DNA from: Actinomadura sp. NBRC 104425 | Lineage (GTDB): Bacteria; Actinomycetota; Actinomycetes; Streptosporangiales; Streptosporangiaceae | Assembly: GCF_030269545.1 (NCBI RefSeq) | Contig: NZ_BSTN01000014.1 | Coordinates: 123,825-187,824 of the forward strand | Direction of reading: 5' to 3' | DNA: 64,000 nt | In this document: positions 51,847 to 60,408 of the stretch, piece after piece | Layout of the letters: each line of letters opens with the position of its first letter | How positions within the stretch are numbered: the first letter of the stretch is position 1 | Program-made: the position numbers and the translations under genes | Notes under the pieces: generated by a model | Databases searched by the model: none | The model's input: only the letters and a program-made list of their open reading frames with translations | What the model was told of the DNA's origin: nothing

Positions 51847-52245
51847 GTGGTAGCGAGCCGAATCCGGCGGACACCGGCGACCGGCCCATCGGGGGCGGTT
51901 CTCTGGCCGGTCCTGCTGGCGCTGGTCGTCCTGCTGACCGGGGCGTCCGGGTCGTGCTCGGAGGTGGCGCCGTGCGCCGCCGTCACGTCGGTGGTCGCCG
52001 ATGAGGAGATGCTCCGCGCTGCCACTCCAGGTGAACGCGACACCGGACGCGGCGAGTCGACCGGGGAGCACGAGGCCGTCCGCCCGCAGACGGTGGGTCG
52101 GACGCGCCAGTTCGCCCTCCTCCGCGTGCCGGCCTCACTGGACGCGTCCGCGCAGCCGCCCGCCACGGCGCGGCGGTCCGACGAGACCCCAACCGGGGGC
52201 ACCGGTGCCAGGCGGCTCATCGAACTGAACGTCTCCCGCACGTAA
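51847..52245 (+). CDS. Hypothetical small membrane or secreted protein
   Basis: A 132-residue protein from GTG 51847 with one hydrophobic segment (VLWPVLLALVVLLTGASGSC) ending in a Cys that might be lipidated, then a polar tail. It lies just behind a strong palindromic promoter and ahead of the copper genes. No family recognised. The lack of an obvious ribosome site leaves the start uncertain. Confidence 0.5.
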   Translation: MVASRIRRTPATGPSGAVLWPVLLALVVLLTGASGSCSEVAPCAAVTSVVADEEMLRAATPGERDTGRGESTGEHEAVRPQTVGRTRQFALLRVPASLDASAQPPATARRSDETPTGGTGARRLIELNVSRT

Positions 52246-52320
52246 AGGCGCCGCGGGAAGGCCGTGCCCGGCCCCAGCCCGCACTTCTGCGATCCGTCAC
52301 GTCCAGAAGTGGGATTCCGC

Positions 52321-52557
52321 ATGCGCCTAGGAAACGTTCACGTGGTCACGGAGAAATGGCGCTTCCACTGCCTGCACTGCATGCGGGTGTGGGAGGCCCT
52401 GTACGAGGCGCGGCACGCCGACGGCGGCCACGCGGTCGCCTGGCGTCTGGACGGTGTGGCCGCGCAGCCCCCCTGGATCGACCCGGTCTGCCAGAACTGC
52501 ACCAGCCTGCGGGTGAAGGTGCTTCCGGCCGGGCCCATCGTCCCGCGGCAGCGCTGA
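52321..52557 (+). CDS. Small zinc-ribbon-like protein
   Basis: A 78-residue protein with two CxxC knuckles, FHCLHCMRVWEALYEARHAD and DPVCQNCTSLRVKVLPAG, which should bind one zinc ion. The start MRLGNVHVVTEKWRFHC agrees with similar small actinomycete proteins; a GTG at 52264 would add 19 less convincing residues. Convergent with copA and separated by a bidirectional hairpin. Function unknown. Confidence 0.72.
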   Translation: MRLGNVHVVTEKWRFHCLHCMRVWEALYEARHADGGHAVAWRLDGVAAQPPWIDPVCQNCTSLRVKVLPAGPIVPRQR

Positions 52558-52576
52558 GCCGACGCCGGCAGGACGG

Positions 52577-52610
52577 CGGAGGACCACGGCGACGAGGCCG
52601 TGGTCCTCCG
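52577..52610. terminator. Bidirectional terminator between zinc-ribbon gene and copA
   Basis: CGGAGGACCACGGC (52577-52590) pairs perfectly with GCCGTGGTCCTCCG (52597-52610), loop GACGAG, between convergent genes. Confidence 0.8.
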
Positions 52611-52637
52611 CATTTCGGAGCGTTCCGCGCCCGCGGG

Positions 52638-54956
52638 TCAGCGGTCGGCGCCCACCTCCGCGCGCGGGGCGGTGGGACGGGTCGTCCCGCCGGGAAGCGC
52701 CGAGGCGTCCCCGACCGGGCGGAAGCGGCGCAGCCGCAGGCTGTTGCTGACGACGAACACCGAGGAGAACGCCATGGCCGCACCGGCGATCATCGGGGTG
52801 AGCAGCCCGGCGGCCGCCAGCGGCAGCGCGGCCACGTTGTAGGCGAACGCCCAGAACAGGTTGCCCTTGATGGTGCGCAGGGTCCGCCGCGACAGGGCGA
52901 TGGCGTCGGCGGCGGTGCGCAGGTCGCCGCGCACCAGGGTCAGGTCGGACGCCTCGATCGCCACGTCGGTGCCGGTGCCCATCGCCAGGCCCAGGTCGGC
53001 CTGCGCCAGGGCGGCGGCGTCGTTGACGCCGTCCCCGACCATCGCCACGGTGCGGCCCTCGTCCTGCAGCCGCTTGACGACGGCGGCCTTGTCGGCGGGC
53101 AGCACCTCGGCGATGACCTCCCCGATCCCCACCTGCCCGGCCACCGTGCGGGCGACGGTCTCGTCGTCGCCGGTCAGCAGCACCGGACGCAGCCCCAGCG
53201 CGCGCAGCCGCGCCACGGCCTCAGCGGAGGTCGGCTTGATCTGGTCGGCCACGGCGATGACCGCGCGGGCCCGGCCGTCCCAGCCGACGGCCACGGCGGT
53301 GTGCCCGCGCTCCCGGGCCGCGGCCATCGCCTTCTCCAGTTCGGGCGTCAGGTGCTGCGACCACTCGGCGAGCAGCTGCGGCCGTCCGGCGATCACGGCA
53401 TGCCCGTCCACCATGCCCTGGACGCCCAGCCCCTCGATGTTGGCGAAGTCCTCGACGGGCGGCAGGGCGCCGACGCGTTCGGCGGCTCCGGCGGCGATGG
53501 CGCGGGCGATGGGGTGCTCGGACGCGTGCTCCAGCGCGCCCGCCAGCCGCAGCGCCTCGCCGACGTCGACGCCGTCCGCGGTGTACACGTCCACCAGCCC
53601 CATGACGCCGGTGGTGACGGTGCCGGTCTTGTCCAGCACGACGGTGTCGATGCGCCGGGTGGACTCCAGCACCTCCGGGCCCTTGATCAGGATGCCGAGC
53701 TGGGCGCCGCGTCCGGTGCCGACCATCAGCGCGGTCGGCGTGGCCAGGCCCAGCGCGCACGGGCAGGCGATGATCAGCACCGCGACCGCCGCGGTGAACG
53801 CGGCCGCCGGCTGCGCGCCCGCACCGAGCCAGAAGCCCAGCGTGGCCGCGGCCAGCGCGATCACGATCGGGACGAACACCGCGGAGATCCGGTCGGCCAG
53901 CCGCTGCACGGCCGCCTTGCCCGTCTGCGCCTCCTCCACCAGCCGGGCCATCTGCGCCAGCTGCGTGTCCGCGCCGACCCGGGTCGCGCGCACCAGCAGC
54001 CGGCCGCCCGCGTTGACGGTGGCGCCGACCACCGCATCGCCGGGGCCGACCTCGACCGGCACCGACTCGCCGGTCAGCATCGAGGCGTCCACGGCCGAGG
54101 AGCCCTCCACGACCACCCCGTCCGTGGCGATCTTCTCGCCGGGGCGGACGACGAACGCGTCCCCCACGGCCAGGTGTTCGACCGGGATGCGCTCCTCGCG
54201 GCCGTTCTCGCGGACGACCGAGACCTCCTTGGCGCCCAGTTCCAGCAGCGCGCGCAGCGCCGCGCCCGCCCGGCGCTTGGACCGCGCCTCGAAGTACCGC
54301 CCGGCCAGCAGGAACGCGGTCACCCCGGCGGCGGCCTCCAGGTAGATGTCGGCCGACCCGTCCGAGCGGGTCATGACGAACTCGAACCCGTGCCGCATGC
54401 CCGGTTCCCCGGCGGAGCCGAAGAACAGCGCCCACAGCGACCACCCGAACGCCGCCAGCGTGCCCAGCGACACCAGGGTGTCCATGGTCGCCGTGCCGTG
54501 CCGCAGGTTCGTCCAGGCCGCCCGGTGGAACGGCCATCCGCCGTAGACGACGACGGGCGCGGCCAGCGTCAGCGACAGCCACTGCCAGTACTCGAACTGC
54601 AGCGCCGGGACCATCGCCATCGCGATCACCGGCACGGCCAGCACCAGCGACGTGATCAGCCGTTGCCGCAGGGGGCGCAGTTCTTTGTCGGCCTCGTCCT
54701 CGCCGTCCTCGGCCGCCTCGTCACGCGGCGGCTGCGGCAGCGTCGCGGTGTACCCGGCCTTCTCCACCGTGGCGATCAGCTCCTCCGGCGTGACGCCCGG
54801 GGGCGCCTGGACCGTGGCCTTCTCGGTGGCGAAGTTGACCGTCGCGGTCACGCCGTCCAGCTTGTTCAGCTTGCGTTCGATGCGAGCGGCGCACGAGGCG
54901 CAGGTCATCCCGCCGATCGCCAGCTCGATCCGCCCGGACGCGTCGCCCGTGCTCAT
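52638..54956 (-). CDS. copA: Copper-exporting P1B-type ATPase
   Basis: A 772-residue heavy-metal ATPase. One N-terminal metal-binding domain (GGMTCASCAARIERKLNKLD) precedes the membrane part. The intramembrane site is CPCALGLATP, the phosphatase motif TGES, the phosphorylation site DKTGTVTTG, the nucleotide motif SEHPIARAI and hinge GDGVNDAAAL. CPC plus the later YN (FAYNVAALPLAAAG) and MxxS (AFSSVFVVSNSLRL) point to Cu(I). Third gene of a copZ, His-rich protein, copA unit behind two CsoR-type boxes. Confidence 0.95.
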   Translation of the reverse strand: MSTGDASGRIELAIGGMTCASCAARIERKLNKLDGVTATVNFATEKATVQAPPGVTPEELIATVEKAGYTATLPQPPRDEAAEDGEDEADKELRPLRQRLITSLVLAVPVIAMAMVPALQFEYWQWLSLTLAAPVVVYGGWPFHRAAWTNLRHGTATMDTLVSLGTLAAFGWSLWALFFGSAGEPGMRHGFEFVMTRSDGSADIYLEAAAGVTAFLLAGRYFEARSKRRAGAALRALLELGAKEVSVVRENGREERIPVEHLAVGDAFVVRPGEKIATDGVVVEGSSAVDASMLTGESVPVEVGPGDAVVGATVNAGGRLLVRATRVGADTQLAQMARLVEEAQTGKAAVQRLADRISAVFVPIVIALAAATLGFWLGAGAQPAAAFTAAVAVLIIACPCALGLATPTALMVGTGRGAQLGILIKGPEVLESTRRIDTVVLDKTGTVTTGVMGLVDVYTADGVDVGEALRLAGALEHASEHPIARAIAAGAAERVGALPPVEDFANIEGLGVQGMVDGHAVIAGRPQLLAEWSQHLTPELEKAMAAARERGHTAVAVGWDGRARAVIAVADQIKPTSAEAVARLRALGLRPVLLTGDDETVARTVAGQVGIGEVIAEVLPADKAAVVKRLQDEGRTVAMVGDGVNDAAALAQADLGLAMGTGTDVAIEASDLTLVRGDLRTAADAIALSRRTLRTIKGNLFWAFAYNVAALPLAAAGLLTPMIAGAAMAFSSVFVVSNSLRLRRFRPVGDASALPGGTTRPTAPRAEVGADR

Positions 54957-54986
54957 GGCGTTCCTCCTCGTCGATCGCCCGCGGGA

Positions 54987-55922
54987 TCAGTGCCCGTGAT
55001 CGTGTCCGTCATCGCCGCCGTCCTGTGCCGGAGCGGTCGGCGGGGCCGTGTTGTCGGCCACGGCCGTGAACTCGGCCGTGCGGACCTTGCCCGCATGCTG
55101 GAAGTCCAGGTAGAGGCGGTATCTTCCCGGGCTCGGCACCTCGACCTCGAAGGTCGCGTCCGGCCCCGGGCGGGTGCGGCCGTCGCCGGGCGCGCCGTCC
55201 GGGTGGACGTGCAGATAGGCAAGGTCCCGGTCGCGCAGCACGACCAGGTGCCCGTACGCCTCGAGGTACGGCTCCAGGTCGGTGACCGGTCGGCCGTCCC
55301 GGCTCACCGAGAGGGTGAGCCTGCTCGACCGTCCCGGGACCAGGGTGCCGGTCGGCTTCACCTCGTAGCCGTCCACCTTCGCGACCTGCCCGGCGGGCGG
55401 CGCGGCTCGCGGCCGGTAGTCGCCCGGCGCCGTCACGTCGGTGCCGAGCGTGAGCTGCCCGGATGCGCCCGCGGCCTTGAAGTCGGTGAAGAACCGGTAG
55501 GGGCCGGGTTCGGGCAGCGTCAGCGGAACGGTCCAGACGCCGCCGCCCGCCTCGGTCGGATGCAGGTGCTGGAACCCCGACAGGTCGCGGCGCGCCACGA
55601 TCAGGTGCAGCGGCTTGCCGTGCAGGGGTTCGAAGCGGGTGACGGGCCTGCCATCCGGGCCCGTCACCGAGAACCGGAAGTCGGTGCGCTCGCCCGGGGT
55701 GATCGTGGTGGTCTCGGGCGTGAGCGTGTATCCGTCCTGGGACACCTGGAGCCCCGCCGGGACGTGCGAGGACGTGTTCGGGCCGTGCCGGCCCGTGCTC
55801 CCGGTCTTGTGCGTGCCGGCGGTGGCGTCGATCGGCCCGACGGCTGCGCCGACCCCTGCCGCACCGCCGAAGACGGCCGCCAGGCCCAGGGCGAACGCCC
55901 CCAGCTTGATCGCCGTGTTCAT
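54987..55922 (-). CDS. Secreted His-rich copper-locus protein
   Basis: A 311-residue exported protein. The signal peptide is MNTAIKLGAFALGLAAVFGG. Two similar beta-rich repeats follow, each with a His-bearing core: EPLHGKPLHLIVARRDLSGF with QHLHPTEAGGG, and LEAYGHLVVLRDRDLAYLHV with HPDGAPGDG. The tail GGDDGHDHGH is metal-binding in character. Its place between copZ and copA suggests extracytoplasmic copper binding. It is known as a frequent neighbour of copA in actinomycetes, but its biochemistry is not established as far as I know. Confidence 0.83.
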   Translation of the reverse strand: MNTAIKLGAFALGLAAVFGGAAGVGAAVGPIDATAGTHKTGSTGRHGPNTSSHVPAGLQVSQDGYTLTPETTTITPGERTDFRFSVTGPDGRPVTRFEPLHGKPLHLIVARRDLSGFQHLHPTEAGGGVWTVPLTLPEPGPYRFFTDFKAAGASGQLTLGTDVTAPGDYRPRAAPPAGQVAKVDGYEVKPTGTLVPGRSSRLTLSVSRDGRPVTDLEPYLEAYGHLVVLRDRDLAYLHVHPDGAPGDGRTRPGPDATFEVEVPSPGRYRLYLDFQHAGKVRTAEFTAVADNTAPPTAPAQDGGDDGHDHGH

Positions 55923-56032
55923 GGTCTGCTGCTCGCTTCCCTCGTTCGCCGCGGCGGCCGCCGTATGCGGTCGTGCCCCTCCGCCCGGCGCGGATCAGCG
56001 CGCCGGGACGGGGCGTGCGGGAGACGGCCGGG

Positions 56033-56239
56033 TCAGGCCGTCACCTCGTATCCGGCCTCTGCCACGGCCGCGCGGACCTTGTCGTCGTCGATCGGTCCTT
56101 CGCTGGTGACCGTGAGCCGGCCGCTGGCCAGGTCCACGTCCACGGCGGTCACGCCGGCGATCTCGCCGACCTCCTCCTTGACGGAGCTGACGCAGTGACC
56201 GCAGGTCATCCCGGTGACGGTATAGGTGGCGGTGCTCAT
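56033..56239 (-). CDS. copZ: Copper chaperone, HMA domain
   Basis: A 68-residue single heavy-metal-associated domain with the Cu(I) site GMTCGHCVSSVKEEVGEIAG and the end KVRAAVAEAGYEVTA. It would carry Cu(I) to CopA. First gene of the copper unit; two TACCCCCTAGGGGTA-type boxes lie upstream of its ATG 56239, so it should be induced by copper through a CsoR repressor (not encoded in this window). Confidence 0.93.
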   Translation of the reverse strand: MSTATYTVTGMTCGHCVSSVKEEVGEIAGVTAVDVDLASGRLTVTSEGPIDDDKVRAAVAEAGYEVTA

Positions 56240-56266
56240 CGCGACGTTCCCCTCATCCCTGGATTT

Positions 56267-56281
56267 TACCCCCTAGGGGTA
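56267..56281 (-). promoter_or_regulatory. CsoR-type operator 1
   Basis: TACCCCCTAGGGGTA matches the known CsoR consensus with its G-tract palindrome, 28 bases before copZ. Confidence 0.85.
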
Positions 56282-56327
56282 TCTGACGAGGGTCATGCTA
56301 CGCACCCGGCACAGCGCTCGCAACCCC

Positions 56328-56342
56328 TACCCCCTAGGGGTT
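56328..56342 (-). promoter_or_regulatory. CsoR-type operator 2
   Basis: TACCCCCTAGGGGTT, one base from a perfect palindrome, lies 61 bases (about six helical turns) from operator 1. Its position could also affect a promoter reading to the right. Confidence 0.8.
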
Positions 56343-56388
56343 ATCGGACGACCGGGGCGATTCACGGCACATCGCCCTGTCAACCAGG

Positions 56389-56548
56389 TTATCCACAGGC
56401 CTCCGGGGCCCGCCGGCGGGGGACTCGACACCAAAAGGCGTCGTTTGTAGTGGTATTTCGAGTGAAACCCCCCACCGGGCGGGCCGATCCGGCGTTGTGC
56501 ACAGGGTTGTCCACAGGTTTCCACAGCCCTGTGGAAACCTGTGGAAAG
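56389..56548. other. Cluster of DnaA-box-like sequences
   Basis: TTATCCACA (56389-56397), TTGTCCACA (56507-56515), GTTTCCACA (56517-56525) and the inverted TGTGGAAAC (56530-56538) and TGTGGAAAG (56540-56548), plus the near match TTGTGCACA (56495-56503), lie within 160 bases. CAGGTTTCCACAG and CTGTGGAAACCTG also form a 28-base inverted repeat (56514-56541). None of dnaA, dnaN or recF is nearby, so this is not the standard chromosome origin. Confidence 0.6.
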
Positions 56549-56588
56549 GCGCCGGGCGGCTCGTCCGACGCCTCAGATACTGTGTGTC

Positions 56589-57452
56589 ATGCCCGAACTG
56601 CCAGAGGTCGAGGCCCTCGCCGCATTCCTGCGCGGACGAGCCGTCGGCCGCACCGTCGCCCGGGTCGACGTCCTCGCCGTCTCCGCGCTCAAAACCTATG
56701 ATCCCCCGGTCACGGCGCTGGCCGGCCTGTCGGTCACCGGCGTCGCCCGGCACGGCAAGTTTCTCGACCTCGACGTCGACGGCCTGCACCTGGTCATCCA
56801 CCTGGCCCGGGCCGGCTTGCTGCGCTGGCGCGAGCAGGTCCCGTCCCGACCCGCCCGGCCCGGCGGCAAGAACCCCCTGGCGGTACGGGTGCACCTGGAC
56901 GACGGCTCGGGTTTCGACCTCACCGAGGCGGGCTCCAAGAAGGGCCTGGCCGTGTACGTCGTCCGCGATCCGGCCGAGGTGCCGGGCATCGCCACGCTCG
57001 GCCCGGACCCGCTGGACGAGGGCTTCACCGCCGAAACGCTGCGCGGCATCGTCAAGGGACGCCGTACGCAGATCAAGGGCCTGCTGCGCGACCAGCGGAT
57101 CATCGCGGGCATCGGCAACGCCTACTCCGACGAGGTGCTGCACGCCGCCCGGATGTCCCCGTTCAAGATCGCCGACACGCTGACCGACGACGAGATCGCC
57201 GGCCTGCACGAGGCGATCGCCACCACCCTGCGCGACGCCGTGGCCCGCTCCACCGGCCTGGCCGCCCAGGACCTCAAGGGCGAGAAGAAGACCGGCCTGC
57301 GCGTGCACGGCCGCACCGGCGAGAAATGCCCCGTCTGCGGCGACACGATCCGCGAGGTCTCCTTCGCCGACTCCTCGCTCCAGTACTGCCCCACCTGCCA
57401 GACCGGCGGCAAACCCCTGGCCGACCGCCGCCTCTCCCGCCTCCTCAAATAG
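56589..57452 (+). CDS. Fpg/Nei-family DNA glycosylase/AP lyase
   Basis: A 287-residue base-excision repair enzyme. It begins with the catalytic MPELPEVEALAAFL (Pro at 2, Glu at 3). The H2TH region is IAGIGNAYSDEVLHAARMSP, and the C-terminal zinc finger is KCPVCGDTIREV with YCPTCQTGGKPLADRR. It removes oxidised bases such as 8-oxoguanine or oxidised pyrimidines; which one cannot be told here. The start is fixed because the enzyme needs Pro after Met. A DnaA-box-like cluster lies directly upstream. Confidence 0.93.
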   Translation: MPELPEVEALAAFLRGRAVGRTVARVDVLAVSALKTYDPPVTALAGLSVTGVARHGKFLDLDVDGLHLVIHLARAGLLRWREQVPSRPARPGGKNPLAVRVHLDDGSGFDLTEAGSKKGLAVYVVRDPAEVPGIATLGPDPLDEGFTAETLRGIVKGRRTQIKGLLRDQRIIAGIGNAYSDEVLHAARMSPFKIADTLTDDEIAGLHEAIATTLRDAVARSTGLAAQDLKGEKKTGLRVHGRTGEKCPVCGDTIREVSFADSSLQYCPTCQTGGKPLADRRLSRLLK

Positions 57453-57924
57453 CCTCTTCACGTCCACAGGCGAGACGAGCCACGTGACAGCAGGCGTTCG
57501 GACCACCCGCCGCCCACACCGCGCTGAGCCGGGCGGCTGGGCAAGGTGGTACCGGTCCGGGACCTGTTCGCCCAGGCGGCCGAGCCGATCGACGCGCGCG
57601 TGGGCGTGGAGAATTCGGCGGGGCAGCGGCGCCGCCACTCCTGCAGCGCAAGGGCCGCGGCATACGCATCGGTGAGCTTCTAGGCCGCTCACCGATGCGG
57701 AGTTCACACCGTGCGGTGCGGGGGCAGGCTGGCCCACACGTGCTGCGGCGTGCGGCCCTGGCTCCGTGCGGTGGCTTGGTGGCGGAAGTTGTCTTTGCTG
57801 CGGGTAGGGGATTGGGTCGGTTGCTGCCCGCGGCGTTGGCGGGCATGGGGTTGGTGTGAGTGGTGCGCTTTGTGTGTGGGCGCAGATGCGATGGTGGGTG
57901 GCGAGTGCGAGCGGGAAGGACTCG
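57453..57924. other. Intergenic region with one hairpin
   Basis: No gene is supported. A perfect hairpin GCATCGGTGAGC/GCTCACCGATGC (57666-57698) could end transcripts from either neighbour. A short stretch before it (VRDLFAQAAEPIDARVGVE) may be a gene relic. Confidence 0.45.
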
Positions 57925-58386
57925 TCAGCTTCCCTTGGCCGTGTCGCCGAACAGAGGGGCCACCTGGTTCCAGCGGTGGAGTTCGCAGCCGTTCTTGCGG
58001 GTGAAGCCGGTGTCGATCTGCTTGCCGCGCCAGGTGCCCTTGACCTTGGCCTCCTGGGGGCCGCCGTAGATCTCGGTGCAGATCTGCTGCGGCGAGACCG
58101 GCTTGAACGGGTCCTGGACCTTGTTCAGGGCCGCGCAGGCCTTGGCGGCGTCGGGGTGGTCGCCCCCGGCGGGGTCGCAGGTCAGGGTCCAGGTCTTGGG
58201 GGCGGCCTTGGCCGATGCGCGCACCTCGACCGTCAGCTGGGCGGCCGGGGAGCGGGACGGCTGGACGGTCGTGGTGCCCGAGGCGTTGTCGCGGGGGGAA
58301 TCCGCCACCTGCTCGGAACCGCAGGCCGACAGGGACAGGAGAGTGGCGAGTGCGGTCGTCGTGAAGATGAGCGTCCGGTACCGCAT
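57925..58386 (-). CDS. Subtilisin-inhibitor-like (SSI family) lipoprotein
   Basis: A 153-residue protein with a lipoprotein signal (TTTALATLLSLSACGSEQV). The mature domain has the SSI pattern: LTCDPAGGDHPDAAKACAAL, then QQICTEIYGGPQEAKVKGTW with two disulfide cysteines, and RKNGCELHRWNQVAPLFG at the end. SSI proteins inhibit secreted serine proteases. Most are free secreted proteins, whereas this one looks membrane-anchored. The reactive-site loop is not obvious, so inhibitory activity is uncertain. Confidence 0.83.
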   Translation of the reverse strand: MRYRTLIFTTTALATLLSLSACGSEQVADSPRDNASGTTTVQPSRSPAAQLTVEVRASAKAAPKTWTLTCDPAGGDHPDAAKACAALNKVQDPFKPVSPQQICTEIYGGPQEAKVKGTWRGKQIDTGFTRKNGCELHRWNQVAPLFGDTAKGS

Positions 58387-58432
58387 GCGTGATTCGACGC
58401 AGGGGGGTTCCGCGCGGTTCCATGGGGGTGTG

Positions 58433-58768
58433 ATGAATTTCGGGGAAGACGTTCCCGCCGTCGACGCCGCGGACGTCCCGCAGGACGCCTACCTGCTGGA
58501 CGTGCGCGAGCAGGACGAGTGGGACGCGGGCCACGCGCCTCAGGCGGTGCACATCCCGATGGGCGAGCTGAGCGACCGCGCCGCCGAGGTGCCGCGAGAC
58601 CGGGACGTCTACGTCATCTGCCGCTCCGGCATGCGCTCGGCGCAGGTGACCATCGCGCTCAACAACGCGGGATGGCTGGCCAAGAACGTCGACGGGGGGA
58701 TGAAGCGCTGGGCCGAGGTCGGACGGCCCATGGTGGCCGCGGGCGACGGACCCGCCTACGTGGCCTGA
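58433..58768 (+). CDS. Single-domain rhodanese
   Basis: A 111-residue rhodanese-like sulfurtransferase. The fold markers are AYLLDVREQDEWDAGHAPQA and the active-site loop VYVICRSGMRSAQ with the catalytic Cys. It moves sulfane sulfur in the cytoplasm. GGGGGTG lies just before ATG 58433. A TPP riboswitch begins about 60 bases downstream; sulfur transfer is also part of thiamine synthesis, but a link is only suggestive. Confidence 0.88.
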   Translation: MNFGEDVPAVDAADVPQDAYLLDVREQDEWDAGHAPQAVHIPMGELSDRAAEVPRDRDVYVICRSGMRSAQVTIALNNAGWLAKNVDGGMKRWAEVGRPMVAAGDGPAYVA

Positions 58769-58830
58769 CCGAGGGGGTCTTTGTCGGAGTTTGACGCTGA
58801 CTGTACGATCTGCAGCGTTCACCGTCTGAC

Positions 58831-58960
58831 CGCGGGAGCTCGGGCCGACACACCGGGCTGAGAGGGCGACTGCGGCCGGGCCGCCGCAACGGCACCCGGC
58901 CGGGCAGCGCACGGCGTCGCCGACCGCATGAACCTGTCCGGGTAATGCCGGCGTAGGGAG
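58831..58960 (+). ncRNA. TPP riboswitch (THI element)
   Basis: The conserved blocks are in order: CGGGAGCTC, then CCGGGCTGAGAGGG, a variable GC-rich stem (about 58870-58915), and GACCGCATGAACCTGTCCGG followed by GTAATGCCGGCGTAGGGAG. The last block runs into the ribosome site of the permease gene, so binding of thiamine pyrophosphate most likely blocks its translation. Confidence 0.93.
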
Positions 58961-58968
58961 CGTGACCC

Positions 58969-60315
58969 TTGACGTCGTCGTCCGCCGTCCACGGAACAAC
59001 TCCTCGCGACGAGGTCCCCTACACCCTCGACGAGCCCGCGCCGAAGGTCCTCGGTTTCTGGGACCAGAGCGCGTTCTGGGCCAACCTGGGCGTCAGCCTG
59101 TTCGCGTTCTCCGGCGCGTACACGGTGCTGGCGCCCGACGAGAACGGCGCGCCGACCCTGTCGATCGCGGCGGGCATCGTCGCGATGATCGTCGGCACCG
59201 CGATCGGCGGGCTGATGCTCGGCCTGTCGGCGGTGCCGGGCGCGCGCACCGGGCAGCCCGCGATGGTGCTGCTGCGCGGCCTGTTCGGGGCGCGGCTGTC
59301 ATACGCGCCGACCGTGCTGAACGTCGCCCAGCTCGTCGGGTGGGGCACGTTCGAGCTGATCGTGATCGCGGACGCGGCGCGGGCCCTGTACGACGGGGTG
59401 CCGCGGTGGGCGTACGTGGTGGCCGCCGGGGTGCTGACCACGGCGCTGACGATCCGTCCGCTCGGGTCGGTGCGGCTGCTGCGCCGGTACGTCACCGTCG
59501 CGGTGCTGGCCGCGCTGGTCTACTTCTACGTCCAGCTGCTGCGCGAGCCGCTGCCCGACCTGACCGAGGGGTCGTGGGGCGGCTTCTGGGTCGGCGCGGA
59601 CGCGGCGCTGGCCGTGTCGATCTCGTGGGTGCCGGTCGCGGCCGACTACACCCGGCACGCCCGCAGCGTGCGCGGCGCGTTCGGCGCCGCCGCCGTCGGC
59701 TACTCGGCCACCCAGATCGTCGCCTATGTCCTCGGGCTGCTGGCGCTGGCCCTGGTGGCGGGCGACTCGACGAAGGTGTTCGACCCGTTCCTGCACGTCA
59801 CGCTGGGGGCGGTGGTCTTCGCGGTGTTCGTGCTGCGCGAGGCGGACCAGTCGTTCACCAACGTCTACTCCACCGCCGTGTCGATCCAGAACCTGGTGCC
59901 GCGCGCCGACCGCAGGGGGCTGACGGTGACGCTGGGGGCGGGCACCACCGCGCTGGCGCTGGTGCTGAACATCGGCGACTACGCCGGTTTCCTGTCGCTG
60001 ATCGGGTCGGTGTTCGTTCCCATGCTGGGCGTGCTGGCCGCCGACTTCTTCCTCGGCCGCGGCCGCACCGGCTGGGACGTCTCCCGCACCGCCCCGGCCC
60101 GATGGAGCATGATCGCCGCCTGGGCGGTCGGGTTCGCGGCATACCAGCTGGTCAACCCCGGGTCGGTCGGCTGGTGGGCGGCGCTGTGGCGGGACGTGCG
60201 GGAGGCGCTGGGGGTCGCGCCGCCGTCCTGGATGAGCGCGTCGCTGCTGTCTTTCCTGGTGGCCGCGCTGGTCACCCTGCTGGTGGGGCGGATCGCCCGG
60301 TTCCGCGGCCGATAG
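58969..60315 (+). CDS. cytX: Putative hydroxymethylpyrimidine permease CytX
   Basis: A 448-residue transporter of the cytosine/purine (NCS1) family with about 12 helices (SFSGAYTVLAPDENG-type start region LGFWDQSAFWANLGVSLFAF; SISWVPVAADYTRHARSVRG). Control by a TPP riboswitch identifies the thiamine-pyrimidine carrier subgroup CytX. Start TTG 58969 is the only in-frame start near GGGAG of the riboswitch end. It probably feeds salvaged pyrimidine, perhaps released by TenA, to thiamine synthesis. Confidence 0.9.
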   Translation: MTSSSAVHGTTPRDEVPYTLDEPAPKVLGFWDQSAFWANLGVSLFAFSGAYTVLAPDENGAPTLSIAAGIVAMIVGTAIGGLMLGLSAVPGARTGQPAMVLLRGLFGARLSYAPTVLNVAQLVGWGTFELIVIADAARALYDGVPRWAYVVAAGVLTTALTIRPLGSVRLLRRYVTVAVLAALVYFYVQLLREPLPDLTEGSWGGFWVGADAALAVSISWVPVAADYTRHARSVRGAFGAAAVGYSATQIVAYVLGLLALALVAGDSTKVFDPFLHVTLGAVVFAVFVLREADQSFTNVYSTAVSIQNLVPRADRRGLTVTLGAGTTALALVLNIGDYAGFLSLIGSVFVPMLGVLAADFFLGRGRTGWDVSRTAPARWSMIAAWAVGFAAYQLVNPGSVGWWAALWRDVREALGVAPPSWMSASLLSFLVAALVTLLVGRIARFRGR

Positions 60316-60408
60316 GGCGAACAGACGCGTTCTTCCGGCGGAGAGCGCCGCGACGTGAGAACCTTTCGCAAGTCGTTGGCTCTCGGCGGGACGAGGTCCG
60401 GTGGCACG

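Noticed and set aside
52356..56198. Plus-strand open frame of almost 1300 codons across copA
   Set aside because: Shadow of copA and the His-rich protein in GC-rich DNA; no domain, and it would overlap four convincing genes.
56389..56548. Chromosomal origin of replication
   Set aside because: DnaA-box-like sites are present but dnaA, dnaN, gyrB and rpmH are absent, and there is no AT-rich unwinding region.
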